Of a DNA stretch of 64,000 bases, positions 7,615 to 16,477 are shown piece after piece. The stretch spans positions 1-64,000 of the forward strand of contig CAZBDU010000020.1 in NCBI GenBank assembly GCA_964490725.1, given 5' to 3'. The notes under the pieces are model-generated. The model was not told the DNA's origin, made no database searches, and saw only the letters and a program-made list of their open reading frames with translations. Source of the stretch: CAZBDU01 sp964490725 (GTDB taxonomy: Bacteria > Spirochaetota > Spirochaetia > SZUA-6 > DRHE01). Made by a program: the position numbers and the translations under genes. Within the stretch, counting starts at the first letter, position 1, and the number at the start of each line of letters is the position of its first letter.

Positions 7615-9900
7615 CTACCTCCTCAGCTCCGCAATCACGGCGGTTCCCCGGTCCGGAGCCGAATCCACCCGCAGGGTTCCGCCGATCGCCTCCATGCGCT
7701 CGCGCATCGTCACCAGTCCCCAGGAGGAGGGGCCCTGGCGGCGAGTCACCTCGAGGAGGTCGAATCCCCGCCCGTCGTCGCCCACGGTCAGGCGGACCAC
7801 CCCGTCGTCCTCCTCGAGCATGACGGTGACCCGTGCGGCGGCGGCGTGCTTTTCCACATTGGCCAGCGCCTCTTCCGCGACGCGAAAGAGCTGGATCGCG
7901 GCCTCCTCGGTGAGCCGTTTCCGGAGATCGGCGCCGTGTACGGTGACCGCAGCGCCGGTGCGCCGCTGCAGCCGGTGGGCCTCCCGCCGCAGTGCGGCGA
8001 AGAGCCCGTAGTCGTCCAGCACCTCCGGCCTGAGGCGTCCCATCATGCTGCGGGCGGACTGCGAGGCCGCCGACACCAGCTCCAGGCATTCCCCCACCAG
8101 GCGACGCTGCTCGCCGGAGGCGCCTGCGGGCAATCCCTGCTGGAGAAGAGCCAGGTCGATGTTCAGGGAGGACAGCTCGTGGCCCACCGTGTCGTGGAGC
8201 TCCCGGGCGAAGCGCTTCCGCTCCTCCTCCTCCAACCCTGTGAGGTGCCGCGCCAGGACGGTCACCCGCTCTTGCCGGTCCCGCAGGGACTGGATGAGCC
8301 GGGACTGCTGCACCGCCAGGGCGATGGTGAGCGCCAGGTCCCGCAGGATCGCCGTCTCCTCCGCCGACGGTCCGCCCCGGGCAGCGAATCCCACGTTCAG
8401 GAAGCCGGTCAGCTTCCCTCCCGGGAGGAGCGGAACCGAGGCGTAGGAGCGCAGGCCGCCGGCCAGGAGAGCCCGCCTCACCGGCAGAGCGGAGGAGGCC
8501 GTCCCGGCGTCCGCAACCACGTGGATTTCGCCCCTGCGGGCCCGTTCCAGGTCGCCGAACAGCTCCAGGGGAACGATGCTCCCGGGGCCTGGCTCCGGGC
8601 TTCCCGCGGAGAACACCACGCGGGCCTCCATGCCGTCGCGCTCCTGTTCCAGCAGAACCAGGGTGGCCCAGGGAAAGGAAACCAGCCTGCTCAGGTGGGA
8701 GAAGGCCGTGGCCGCGACCTGCTCCTGCGACCGGGCCTTGAGGATCTCCTGCTCGCAACGGTGCATGACGTCGAGGCGTTCCGCGTACCGCCGCGCGGAT
8801 CGCTCGGAGCGCTCCAGGTGCGCCTGCTGCTCCTCCAGGGACACCACCATGCGGTCGAAGGCAGCGGCCAGCCGGTCCAGCTCGTGCCGGCCGGGCAGAA
8901 CGCCGGTCCTTACCCCCCGCTCCCCCGCGGCGATGCGCCCCGTGGCCGCCATGAGCCTGTCCACCCGGCGCAGGATCAAGGCCCGCGTCCCGACCCAGGA
9001 AAGGAGGATCACCCCCAGGAGGACGCCGGACAGTGCGGCGAGATTCAGCGCCAGCGCGCCCCTGGGCCCGCGGAGCAGCGTCCGTTTGGGTGCAGCGATC
9101 AGGATGTGAAGCTCCCGGCCGGTCCCCGTGGCAGTGAGGCTGCGAAACGCGTACAGGTAGCGGCTGCCCCCCTCGGGCCCCCCCGCCACCATCCCGCTGT
9201 CCCGGGAGAGCGCCGCGGTCACTGCCAAAGGCGCAAGGTGACGGCGCACCGCTTCTCTGGCGCTCTCCCCCACCGGGTTCACCAGATTGCCCTGGCCGTC
9301 GACCACGCTGATGCAGGCGCTGCATCCCAGATCCGCCTCGAACCGTTCCAGCAGCTCATCCACCCAGCGGCCGTCGAGAGCGGCGAAGACCACCACTTCG
9401 CTGCCCCCCTGTCCCTTCACAGGCCGCAGGAAGTAGGTGACCCTTCGTCCCGTGAGGGGATCGACGACGGGGCCGGTCGCGGTGAGGCTCCCCTTCCTCA
9501 GGACCTCCCGCAAGAGGGATCGATCCCCGATGGTTTGGTCCGGGACGGCCTCGGGGCTGCTGGCCAGCACCCTGCCGGCGGAATCGGTTACCCCCAGGCT
9601 GGCGTACCTGGGCAGCTCTTCCCGGACCTCACGAAGCAGCTCCTGGAGGGTCTGAGAATCGGCGGCGGTGAGGAGCGCCAGTCGCGCCAGGGCGCCGAGA
9701 GCCTGGCCCGTCTCACGGAACAGGTCTTCTTCCGAGGCCGCGAGGGTCCCGGCCAGTGTTTCCACGTGCTCCTTCAGGGTGCGGGCCGACTGGCGGTACT
9801 CCTCGGACACGTCCAGCACGGTCAGGACGACCAGGGGCAGCACGGACAGGACCAGCGTCGCGAGAAGCTGTTCCCTCAGGGTCAGCCGGGAGGCCTTCAA
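7615..9900 (-). CDS. Membrane-bound NarX-like sensor histidine kinase
   Basis: The 761-aa product has TM1 at about residues 10-30, a roughly 250-residue extracytoplasmic sensor of Cache-like length, and TM2 at about 280-308. A HAMP segment, a GAF-like domain and a HisKA_3 domain follow (phosphoacceptor His in RFARELHDTVGHELSSL). The C-terminal ATP-binding domain has VGDDGRGFD. HisKA_3 kinases pair with LuxR-type regulators, which fits the adjacent gene. The start is set at TTG 9900 because GGAG lies nine bases upstream and a promoter at 9933-9961 would start transcription near 9926. The frame open to 10014 is therefore not all translated. The stimulus is unknown. Confidence 0.9.
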   Translation of the reverse strand: MKASRLTLREQLLATLVLSVLPLVVLTVLDVSEEYRQSARTLKEHVETLAGTLAASEEDLFRETGQALGALARLALLTAADSQTLQELLREVREELPRYASLGVTDSAGRVLASSPEAVPDQTIGDRSLLREVLRKGSLTATGPVVDPLTGRRVTYFLRPVKGQGGSEVVVFAALDGRWVDELLERFEADLGCSACISVVDGQGNLVNPVGESAREAVRRHLAPLAVTAALSRDSGMVAGGPEGGSRYLYAFRSLTATGTGRELHILIAAPKRTLLRGPRGALALNLAALSGVLLGVILLSWVGTRALILRRVDRLMAATGRIAAGERGVRTGVLPGRHELDRLAAAFDRMVVSLEEQQAHLERSERSARRYAERLDVMHRCEQEILKARSQEQVAATAFSHLSRLVSFPWATLVLLEQERDGMEARVVFSAGSPEPGPGSIVPLELFGDLERARRGEIHVVADAGTASSALPVRRALLAGGLRSYASVPLLPGGKLTGFLNVGFAARGGPSAEETAILRDLALTIALAVQQSRLIQSLRDRQERVTVLARHLTGLEEEERKRFARELHDTVGHELSSLNIDLALLQQGLPAGASGEQRRLVGECLELVSAASQSARSMMGRLRPEVLDDYGLFAALRREAHRLQRRTGAAVTVHGADLRKRLTEEAAIQLFRVAEEALANVEKHAAAARVTVMLEEDDGVVRLTVGDDGRGFDLLEVTRRQGPSSWGLVTMRERMEAIGGTLRVDSAPDRGTAVIAELRR

Positions 9901-9932
9901 AGGTCTAGCGCTCCACACCGGGAATTGGTGGG

Positions 9933-9961
9933 ATGGTATCACCCAAGGCGGCAACTTGCAA
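9933..9961 (-). promoter_or_regulatory. Promoter of the sensor kinase operon
   Basis: On the minus strand TTGCAA (9961-9956) and TACCAT (9938-9933) are separated by exactly 17 bases. Transcription would start near 9926, some 26 bases before the proposed TTG start. It has the TACCnT type of -10 seen in three other promoters of this window. Confidence 0.55.
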
Positions 9962-10030
9962 ACGATTCTGGATCGCGCGGATCGGGCGGTGCAGCGGCGA
10001 CGCCGGGCCCGCATCAGGCCGCCGCTTCGG

Positions 10031-10059
10031 TGGACACGGCGCGCCGCCTCTGTTACCCT
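10031..10059 (+). promoter_or_regulatory. Promoter of the cyclo-ligase gene
   Basis: TGGACA (10031-10036) and TACCCT (10054-10059) are separated by 17 bases. The expected transcription start is only four to six bases before the ATG at 10071, which gives an almost leaderless mRNA. Confidence 0.5.
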
Positions 10060-10070
10060 GGCAGGCGGCT

Positions 10071-10682
10071 ATGGAAGGAACACCTCTGACCGATGAGCTG
10101 CGCGGGCGCAAGCGGGAGCTGCGCGCCGAGATCCGCTGCCGGCTTGCCGCCCTCCCGGGGCTTGCCATTCAGAACAAGAGCATCCGCATCGCCTCCTCCC
10201 TGTTCGAAACCGAATGGTGGCGCGGGGCGAGCTGGGTTTTCGGGTACATCGACATGCTGGGGGAGGTCCAGACCCGGGAGATGATTGCCCAGGCCTACCG
10301 CGACCGCAAGGAAGTGGCCATTCCCCGCATCGAGGGGGAGGAGCTTTCCTTCTATCAGTACCACGGACACACGCAGGATCTCCTCCCCAACCAGTTCGGG
10401 ATTCTCGAACCGGACCCGGTATGGACCTACGTCGATCCCGCGGCGCTGGGGCAGCACAGCATCCTCATCCTGACCCCGGGGCTGGCCTTCGACCGCCGCA
10501 GACAGCGCCTGGGCCGGGGCAAGGGATTCTACGACCGTTTCCTGGCGCGGGTCAGGGGCCTGCCGGTGAGCGCCACGGCGGTGGGACTCGCGTTCACCGA
10601 GCAGCTCCTGGAGGAGGTTCCGGCGGCGCCGCACGATCTGCCCGTGGACGGGATCGTCACCGACCGGGAAGTGCTCGGCTGA
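10071..10682 (+). CDS. 5-formyltetrahydrofolate cyclo-ligase
   Basis: The 203-aa enzyme of the 5-FTHF cyclo-ligase (MTHFS/YgfA) family converts 5-formyl-THF to 5,10-methenyl-THF using ATP, recycling a storage form of folate. Diagnostic features are the basic N-terminal helix (KRELRAEIRCRLAAL), the nucleotide-binding segment ILTPGLAFDRRRQRLGRGKG around residues 134-153 and GKGFYDRFL immediately after. The length is normal for the family. The ATG at 10071 is chosen because a promoter lies just upstream, although the Shine-Dalgarno is weak. The gene is alone between the divergent kinase and the coiled-coil protein gene. Confidence 0.93.
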   Translation: MEGTPLTDELRGRKRELRAEIRCRLAALPGLAIQNKSIRIASSLFETEWWRGASWVFGYIDMLGEVQTREMIAQAYRDRKEVAIPRIEGEELSFYQYHGHTQDLLPNQFGILEPDPVWTYVDPAALGQHSILILTPGLAFDRRRQRLGRGKGFYDRFLARVRGLPVSATAVGLAFTEQLLEEVPAAPHDLPVDGIVTDREVLG

Positions 10683-10759
10683 GCCGCCCGGCCCTGCGGC
10701 AGGCCACCCGGCGAGCGGACGCGAAGGACCGCGTTGAACCAGGCGCTTCCCGCGCAGGC

Positions 10760-10789
10760 TTGATTCACCCCGGTGGCTTTGAGTACATT
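10760..10789 (+). promoter_or_regulatory. Promoter of the coiled-coil protein gene
   Basis: TTGATT (10760-10765) and TACATT (10784-10789) are separated by 18 bases. The predicted leader to the ATG at 10893 is about 97 nt. Confidence 0.5.
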
Positions 10790-10892
10790 ACTTGCGAAAC
10801 CCGCCGAGCCCAGTGGTTTGTCCTCGTACTGCTTCGAGCGTCCGTGCAGCGGGACCCGGTTGCGGGCACCATGGCGACCCAAGGAGAGAGTG

Positions 10893-11492
10893 ATGGCTGT
10901 GATCAAATCCGCGCTGGAGATAGCCCTGGAGAAGACCCAGAGTGTAGAGGCCGACCGGGGCATCCTGGAAGCCAGCAAGTACCGCACGGAGGGGAAGAAG
11001 GCGGTTTCCAGGTTCTACTCTGAGGAGGGGGTGGACCTGCGCCGGCTGCTGGAGCAGTTCGACCGCAAGCACGCTCCCCACGTGAAGGCCGGCGCCGTGG
11101 AGGCGCTCATGGCCAGCGTCAAGCTACCGCTGGACGAGATGTCCCTGGTGCAGATCAAGAAAACGCTCAAGGGGCTTTTCGCCGTGGTGGATGACGCCAA
11201 GCGGCTGGCCAAGCTCACCCAGCAGATGGAGACCTTCCTGGAGGAGTACCTGCAGGAGCGAAAGCGCCTGGTGGCGGCGGTGGACCAGCAGTACGAGCCC
11301 CTCCGGAGGCAGAAGGAAGAACAGATGAGCCGCCAGATGGGCGCCAGGGTGCGCATCGATCCGCTGCAGGACCCCGACTACCAGAAGATACTGCGCCAGA
11401 ACGTGGCCATGCTGGAAGATCGCTACAACGAGGTGCTGGGCCGGGTCCGCCAGGAGATCTGGCGCATGACCGGCCTGCAGGCGGAGGAGTAG
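10893..11492 (+). CDS. Conserved-looking coiled-coil protein, unknown function
   Basis: The 199-aa product is hydrophilic and strongly helical, with coiled-coil-like heptads from about residue 55 to 130 (for example KRLAKLTQQMETFLEEYLQE) and a second helical part at the C-terminus. It has no signal peptide, membrane segment or known catalytic motif. The ATG at 10893 is preceded by AGGAGAG and downstream of a promoter at 10760-10789. The longer open frame has no ribosome-binding site. From memory, similar short proteins occur in spirochaetes, but I cannot confirm a family name. It is followed directly by an 86-bp tandem repeat. Confidence 0.75.
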   Translation: MAVIKSALEIALEKTQSVEADRGILEASKYRTEGKKAVSRFYSEEGVDLRRLLEQFDRKHAPHVKAGAVEALMASVKLPLDEMSLVQIKKTLKGLFAVVDDAKRLAKLTQQMETFLEEYLQERKRLVAAVDQQYEPLRRQKEEQMSRQMGARVRIDPLQDPDYQKILRQNVAMLEDRYNEVLGRVRQEIWRMTGLQAEE

Positions 11493-11664
11493 CCCGAGGC
11501 AGGGAGGCCGAGGTGCCGACGTCCGCCAGGGAGGGCGGCTTGGCAGCTACTCTCCTGGCTCGTAGGGAATCCCGTCGGCCCGAGGCAAGGAGGCCGAGGT
11601 GCCGACGTCCGCCAGGGAGGGCGGCTTGGCAGCTACTCGCCCGGCTCGTAGGGAATCCCGTCGG
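11493..11664. repeat. 86-bp imperfect tandem duplication
   Basis: Two copies with a period of 86 bp begin at 11493 and 11579 and differ at only a few positions. Read on the minus strand, each copy contains the last codons of the degraded permease (ADGIPYEPGE and stop) plus its 3' flank. The terminal part of the pseudogene was therefore duplicated. Confidence 0.9.
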
Positions 11665-12406
11665 CCGCCGGCGGCCTGGCCCGGCCGGTCATCCCCGCCA
11701 GCGCCGCCCCCACCGGGTGCCAGCGCCCGAAGATGAGCGCCGCCAGGGCGATGAACCCTCTTCCCGCCACCATCCCGTTCACCCACTTGCTGGGGTAGAG
11801 CACCGCAGCGGCCAGCCCGCACATCACCCCGGAGAGAATCACACCGGCGTAGCGCATCAGGTAGACGTTGATGCCCTTGCCCTGCCGGCGCATCATGCGG
11901 AAGGTCTTGAACAGCTCCTCCACCTCCTGCAGGGTGAGCACGGTGGTGGGCTCGTCGAATACCAGGATCTCCGCCCCCCGGTAGAGGATCTTCAGGATCT
12001 CCACCCGCTGCCGCGTCCCTACGGGGAGATTCTCCACCGTGGCTTCCAGATCCACCGGCAGTCCGTTGGCGTTCATGATCTCTTCGATCTTGTGCGCCCT
12101 TGCGCCGGCTCTTCGAGCCTGAGGACCCCGGCGCATCATGCGGAAGGGAGGGACGAGCATGAAGTGCTGGTGCACCATGCCGATTCCCTGGGCTATGGCG
12201 TCGCGGGGGTTGCGGATGGCGGCTGCCTGGCCCCGCAGGTAGATGGTGCCGGAGTCTGGTTTCTGCAGCCCGTAGAGGATCTTCATCAGGGTGGTCTTGT
12301 CCGCCCCGTTCTCCCCCACCAGGGCGTGGATCTCGCCGGAGCGGAGGTCGAAGCTTACGCCGTCGTTGGCTCGCACCCCGGGAAAGACTCTGGTGATCTC
12401 CTCCAT
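11633..12406 (-). pseudogene. Fused remnant of a BMP-type ABC ATPase and permease
   Basis: The open frame is a chimera of two decayed genes. The first part is the N-terminal half of an RbsA/NupO-like ATPase, with Walker A altered to GENGADKTT (GAGK expected), Q-loop region GMVHQHF and Walker B LVFDEPTTVLT. The segment between Q loop and signature is replaced by a short insertion carrying a copied 20-bp sequence. The H loop and whole second nucleotide-binding half are missing. It then jumps into the last third of a NupQ-like permease (MVAGRGFIALAALIFGRWHP, ending RPPAADGIPYEPGE). It starts 12 bp after ligA. The intact paralogous system is at 45,799-50,825. Confidence 0.87.
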
Positions 12407-12417
12407 CCTGAGAAGGA

Positions 12418-14517
12418 TCAACGCTCCCGAAGCATTTTCAGGAGCTCCTCCTCGGAGACGATGCGCACGCCCAGCTCCCGCGCCTTCTCCAGCTTGGCTC
12501 CGGCGCCGCTTCCCGCCAGCAGGTGCGTGGTCCTGGCGCTGACCCCGGAAACCACCCGGCCGCCGCGCTTCTTCACCTCTTCCACGGCGCGCTCCCGGGG
12601 CTGGAAATGCCGGAAGCTGCCGGTGACGCACCAGCTCTGCCCGGAGAGGGGGCCCCGCCGCGCAGGGGGAGCAGGACCTGCCTCGCGCATCGCCAGGCCG
12701 GCGCCGCGCAGGGACTCGATCAAGGCCCGCAGCTCAGGCCGGGCCAGCTCCGTGAGCAGGGTTCGCGCGGTCTTCTCCCCGATGCCGTGGATGGCCGTCA
12801 GCGGCTCCGGCTCACCCCGTTCGGCCAGGCTCAGAAGGCTGTCGATATCACGGCAGCCGGCATCCAGGAGGAGCTCCACCGCCTTCTGGCCGATCTCCGG
12901 GATCCCCAGTGAGAGGAGCACCCGCCGGAAAGGCCGTCCCCTGCTGGCCCGGATCCCGGAAAGCACCAGCTCCGCCTTCTTCTCCGCAAAGCCGGGCAGG
13001 CTCAGAAGGTCCTCCCGGGTGAGCCGGTACAGGTCGCCTGGATCGCGCACCAGGGAGCGCTGGATCAGCAGGTCCACCGTCTCCGGTCCCAGGCTCTCGA
13101 TGTCCATCTGGTTGCGGCCGGCGAAGAAGCGGATCCGCCCGCGCACCTGGTCGGGGCACTGCGAGTTGGGACAGAAGTGATGGGCCCCCACCTTCACCAG
13201 AGGGCGGCTGCAGGCGGGACAGGCGGAGGGCATCCGCCAGGTGCTGTTGTCCTGTTCGTTTTTCTCGATCACCCGTTCCACTGCGGGGATCACGTCGCCG
13301 CGCTTGGAGACGCTCACCTGGTCTCCCACCGCCAGCTCCAGCAGGTCCACGTAGTCCTGGTTGTGCAGGGTGGCCCTGGAGACCGTGGAGCCGGACAGGC
13401 GGACAGGCCGGATTCTGGCCACCGGTGTGAGGCGCCCGGTGCGTCCCACCTGGACCTCGATGCGCTCCACCGTGGACACGGCCTCCGGCGCCTCAAACTT
13501 GAAGGCCATGGCCCAGCGCGGATGGTGGCCGGTGAACCCCAGGACCTCCCTGGCAGGAAGCTCGTTCACCTTCACCACCATGCCGTCGATCTCGTAGTCC
13601 CGCTCCTCCCTGCTGCGGCGCGCCCTTTCCAGGTACCCCGGCAGCTCTTCCAGCTCTCCCACCTCCCACTCGGGGTGGGCGCGGCGCGCCTCCTCCAGCT
13701 TCCCCCCGGCGGCGAACAGCCCGGTGTGCGGGTTGAGCTTGAAGCCCAGACGCGCCAGCTCCTCCAGGACCTCCCGATGCGTCCCCAAGGGTTCCTCGGG
13801 GAAGCTGCCTTCGTAGCAGAGAATGGAAAGCGGGACCGCAGCCACCTCCCTGGACTTGACGCGCCGCAGGGTGCCGGCGGCCAGGTTGCGTGGGTTGGCG
13901 TAGGCGTTGTCCATGCGCTCGTTGATGGCCTGGAACAGCCGGCGAGAGAGGAAGATCTCGCCTCGGACCGCCACGGTGGCCGGGCGGGCCAGGCGCAGCG
14001 GCACCGCCCGGATGGTGCGGACGTTGCCCGTGACGTCGTTTCCCACCAGCCCGTTGCCCCGGGTCACCGCCCGCTCCAGGAGCCCTTCGCGGTAGTAGAG
14101 GACGATGGAGGCCCCGTCGATCTTCTCCTCCACGATGAAGGAGAGCCTGCCGGCGGGCCTCTCCGCGGCCGCGGGCTCCCTGGCGGCGTTGCGCTCGGTC
14201 TTGTCCATCCAGGAGCTCAGCTCCGCCGCCGTGTACACCTTGTCCAGGCTGAGCACGGGCACGCTGTGGGCCACCTCCGGCAGCTCCTGGCTGAGGTCCG
14301 AGCCGACGCGCTGGGTGGGAGAGTCGGGGCGGCGCAGCTCCGGATGGCGCGCCTCCAGCTCGTGGAGGCGATCGAAGAGCCGGTCGTATTCGAGGTCGCC
14401 CACGGAAGGGCGGGCCAGGACGTAGTACTCGCGCTGGTAGCGGGCAAGAAGCTCGGTGAGGCGGTGGATCTCCCGCCGTGCGGCCTCGCGCTCAGTCGAC
14501 GTGTTTGATGAAGGCAT
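12418..14517 (-). CDS. ligA: NAD-dependent DNA ligase
   Basis: The 699-aa enzyme seals nicks in duplex DNA using NAD+, acting in replication and repair. Domains in order are the NMN-binding Ia domain (YYVLARPSVGDLEYDRLFDRL), the adenylation domain with active-site lysine in VEEKIDGAS (about residue 132), an OB fold, a four-Cys zinc finger (CPACSRP to CPNSQCPDQ), helix-hairpin-helix repeats around the LPGFAEKKAE segment, and a C-terminal BRCT domain (residues about 620-699). Length and architecture are complete. The ATG at 14517 lies within the end of the upstream SPOR gene (26-nt overlap), so the two are probably cotranscribed. Confidence 0.97.
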   Translation of the reverse strand: MPSSNTSTEREAARREIHRLTELLARYQREYYVLARPSVGDLEYDRLFDRLHELEARHPELRRPDSPTQRVGSDLSQELPEVAHSVPVLSLDKVYTAAELSSWMDKTERNAAREPAAAERPAGRLSFIVEEKIDGASIVLYYREGLLERAVTRGNGLVGNDVTGNVRTIRAVPLRLARPATVAVRGEIFLSRRLFQAINERMDNAYANPRNLAAGTLRRVKSREVAAVPLSILCYEGSFPEEPLGTHREVLEELARLGFKLNPHTGLFAAGGKLEEARRAHPEWEVGELEELPGYLERARRSREERDYEIDGMVVKVNELPAREVLGFTGHHPRWAMAFKFEAPEAVSTVERIEVQVGRTGRLTPVARIRPVRLSGSTVSRATLHNQDYVDLLELAVGDQVSVSKRGDVIPAVERVIEKNEQDNSTWRMPSACPACSRPLVKVGAHHFCPNSQCPDQVRGRIRFFAGRNQMDIESLGPETVDLLIQRSLVRDPGDLYRLTREDLLSLPGFAEKKAELVLSGIRASRGRPFRRVLLSLGIPEIGQKAVELLLDAGCRDIDSLLSLAERGEPEPLTAIHGIGEKTARTLLTELARPELRALIESLRGAGLAMREAGPAPPARRGPLSGQSWCVTGSFRHFQPRERAVEEVKKRGGRVVSGVSARTTHLLAGSGAGAKLEKARELGVRIVSEEELLKMLRER

Positions 14518-16327
14518 CCTTGAACCCCCGGGCGCGGAAATTGTAGAGCACCGCTCCGCTTTCGTCCACGTTCAGGGGTCCGATCAGCACTTTGTAGACC
14601 GTGGTGCTTCCGGCCGGCGCGGGAAGCACCGCCGTGCCGTAGGTGGCGCCCAGGGTGCGGGCAAGGTCCTCCGCGGCCAGGCGGGAGGAGTATGCCCCGA
14701 GCTGCACGAAGTAGCTTCCCCGGGGCAGGACGGCGGCCGGCTGCTCGGCGGCGGGCTCCGCCTCCGGGGCCTTCGCTTCGGCGATCCCGGCCGGCTGCTC
14801 GCCGGTTGGACCGGGCTGCGCCTGCTCCTGCGGCGGCCTGGGCTCGGAGGGCTCGAGGGTGATGCGCAGCTTCTCGGGAGGCGGCGTCTCTGCGCTCACC
14901 TGCGGCTCCTGGGTCTCGGGCTCCTGCGGCGCCTTCACCACCTCTTCGCCGGTCTCGGCGGGTTTCTCCTCCGGGGGCGTTTCCGCTGCGACCCGCTCCG
15001 CCTCCTGGGGCTCCTGCACCTCGGGGAGGGCTGCGGCCAGGTCCGCCTGGGGCTCGGCTTCCGGATGTGAACCCGGCAGCCTGTCCACCTGCGGCGCGGG
15101 AGTCTGCGGCTCTTCCGGTTCGGGGCCGGGCAACGCAAGCTGGAGCTGCCGGTGTTCGGGCGGCGGGCCTGCCAGACCGGCGGCCTCGGGGGGCCCCGGT
15201 TCGGCAGGGGGCGGGGTTTCGGGCTCCACAGGCGGCTGGGGCTCCTCGGGTACGGGTCCGGGCGCCTCCTCGATCTGCTCGGGCGGCGCCTGGGTAATCG
15301 CCTCCTCCAGGGTTTCGCCGGGCTCCGGCTGTCCTTCCGCCGCCTCGGCGCCTGCTTCTTCCGTGGTTTCCGTCGGCCCGGGCTTGGCCGCCTCTTCGGT
15401 GATCTCCTCCAGGAGCTTCTCCGTGGGGCCGGCGAGCGCGAAGCGCTCGTCTTCACGCGGAGGCAGGAAATGCTGTTTCTGGGGCAGGCGGTCCTCGATC
15501 TTTTCGAGTCGCTTCAGTCTCGGATCGGGTGCAGCCGGGGCGGGCTGCTGTTCCTGTTCTGCCGCCTGGGCCTCGGGCTCGGCCTGGGGCTCCTGCTCCT
15601 CTGGAGGAGCTGCCGCAATCTCGGCCTGCGAGGTGGGGGCCTCCTCGGGGGCGGGCTGTTCCTCGGGGGGCCTCACCTCCGGCGGTTTCTGTTCCGGCAC
15701 CGCCACCTCCGGCGGCCTCACCTTCGGCGGCGTCACCTCCGGCGGCGTTTCCTCCGGCGGGGCCTCCTCGGGGGCCTTCTCCTCGAGGGAGGTCCCCTCG
15801 GCCGCCGCCCCCTCCTCCGGGCGCCCGCCAGCGGCGGCCTCGCCGGGCGGTTGCTCGCCTGCGGTGGTCGGGGTCTCGGCGAGAAGAGGGGAGACGCTGC
15901 TGGCGGGATTGACGTCCGGATCCTGACTGAAGGGATGATCCACCGGGCGTGTGGCGACCTCTGCCCCGGGGCCCGTGGCGATCCGCGCCTGGACCCGGGC
16001 AACCTGCCCCGGGGAAAGACCCAGCCTCTGGGCCGCGGTCTGAGACAGCAGAAGAAAGACGCCCCTCCCTTCCTCCAGCCGCCTGACCACTGTCACCTCG
16101 ATGCTGCGCCGGTTTCGCAGGTTGAGGACCGTGATGCGGGTGTCCTCGGGAAAGGAGTTGGAGGCCGCGAGGAGACCGTCGCCGTCGAACTCTCCCCTGC
16201 GGCTCACCGCCGCGATGCCCTCCCAGCTGTCCGCGGCCTGGAGCACAGTACAGGCCAGCAGGAAGAGCACCAGGGGCAACAGCCATCCCGGGGATCTGCT
16301 CCGAACGCCCCCGAACAATCTCCACAT
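14492..16327 (-). CDS. SPOR-domain envelope protein with long Pro/Glu-rich linker
   Basis: The 611-aa product starts with a signal peptide or anchor (GWLLPLVLFLLACTVLQAA). A small domain at about residues 33-110 (EGIAAVSRRGEFDGDGLLAA onward) resembles an RlpA-type double-psi beta-barrel. About 400 residues of low-complexity Pro/Glu/Ala sequence with repeated PPEV, PPEE and EEAP units follow. The C-terminus is a SPOR domain (GSYFVQLGAYSSRLAAEDLA), which binds denuded peptidoglycan. It is likely a periplasmic cell-wall or division protein spanning the envelope. The start at 16327 is chosen for GGGAG nine bases upstream; in-frame ATGs at 16354 and 16384 lack one. Confidence 0.82.
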   Translation of the reverse strand: MWRLFGGVRSRSPGWLLPLVLFLLACTVLQAADSWEGIAAVSRRGEFDGDGLLAASNSFPEDTRITVLNLRNRRSIEVTVVRRLEEGRGVFLLLSQTAAQRLGLSPGQVARVQARIATGPGAEVATRPVDHPFSQDPDVNPASSVSPLLAETPTTAGEQPPGEAAAGGRPEEGAAAEGTSLEEKAPEEAPPEETPPEVTPPKVRPPEVAVPEQKPPEVRPPEEQPAPEEAPTSQAEIAAAPPEEQEPQAEPEAQAAEQEQQPAPAAPDPRLKRLEKIEDRLPQKQHFLPPREDERFALAGPTEKLLEEITEEAAKPGPTETTEEAGAEAAEGQPEPGETLEEAITQAPPEQIEEAPGPVPEEPQPPVEPETPPPAEPGPPEAAGLAGPPPEHRQLQLALPGPEPEEPQTPAPQVDRLPGSHPEAEPQADLAAALPEVQEPQEAERVAAETPPEEKPAETGEEVVKAPQEPETQEPQVSAETPPPEKLRITLEPSEPRPPQEQAQPGPTGEQPAGIAEAKAPEAEPAAEQPAAVLPRGSYFVQLGAYSSRLAAEDLARTLGATYGTAVLPAPAGSTTVYKVLIGPLNVDESGAVLYNFRARGFKDAFIKHVD

Positions 16328-16477
16328 CGCAGAGGACTCCCTAGATTCTCTCATCGGCGAAAGCGGGGGCCTTGTTGAGTCCATTTCGCCACAGCATCGC
16401 CCTCGATACCTTCAATAATACCAGCAACGGTCGCTTTAGGAAACGCCCGCTCCCGGTCGAGCCTTCGCGCGGCCGCT

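Noticed and set aside
7159..10089. 976-codon frame antisense to the kinase and regulator genes
   Set aside because: The minus strand encodes complete kinase and regulator domains; the plus-strand product has none.
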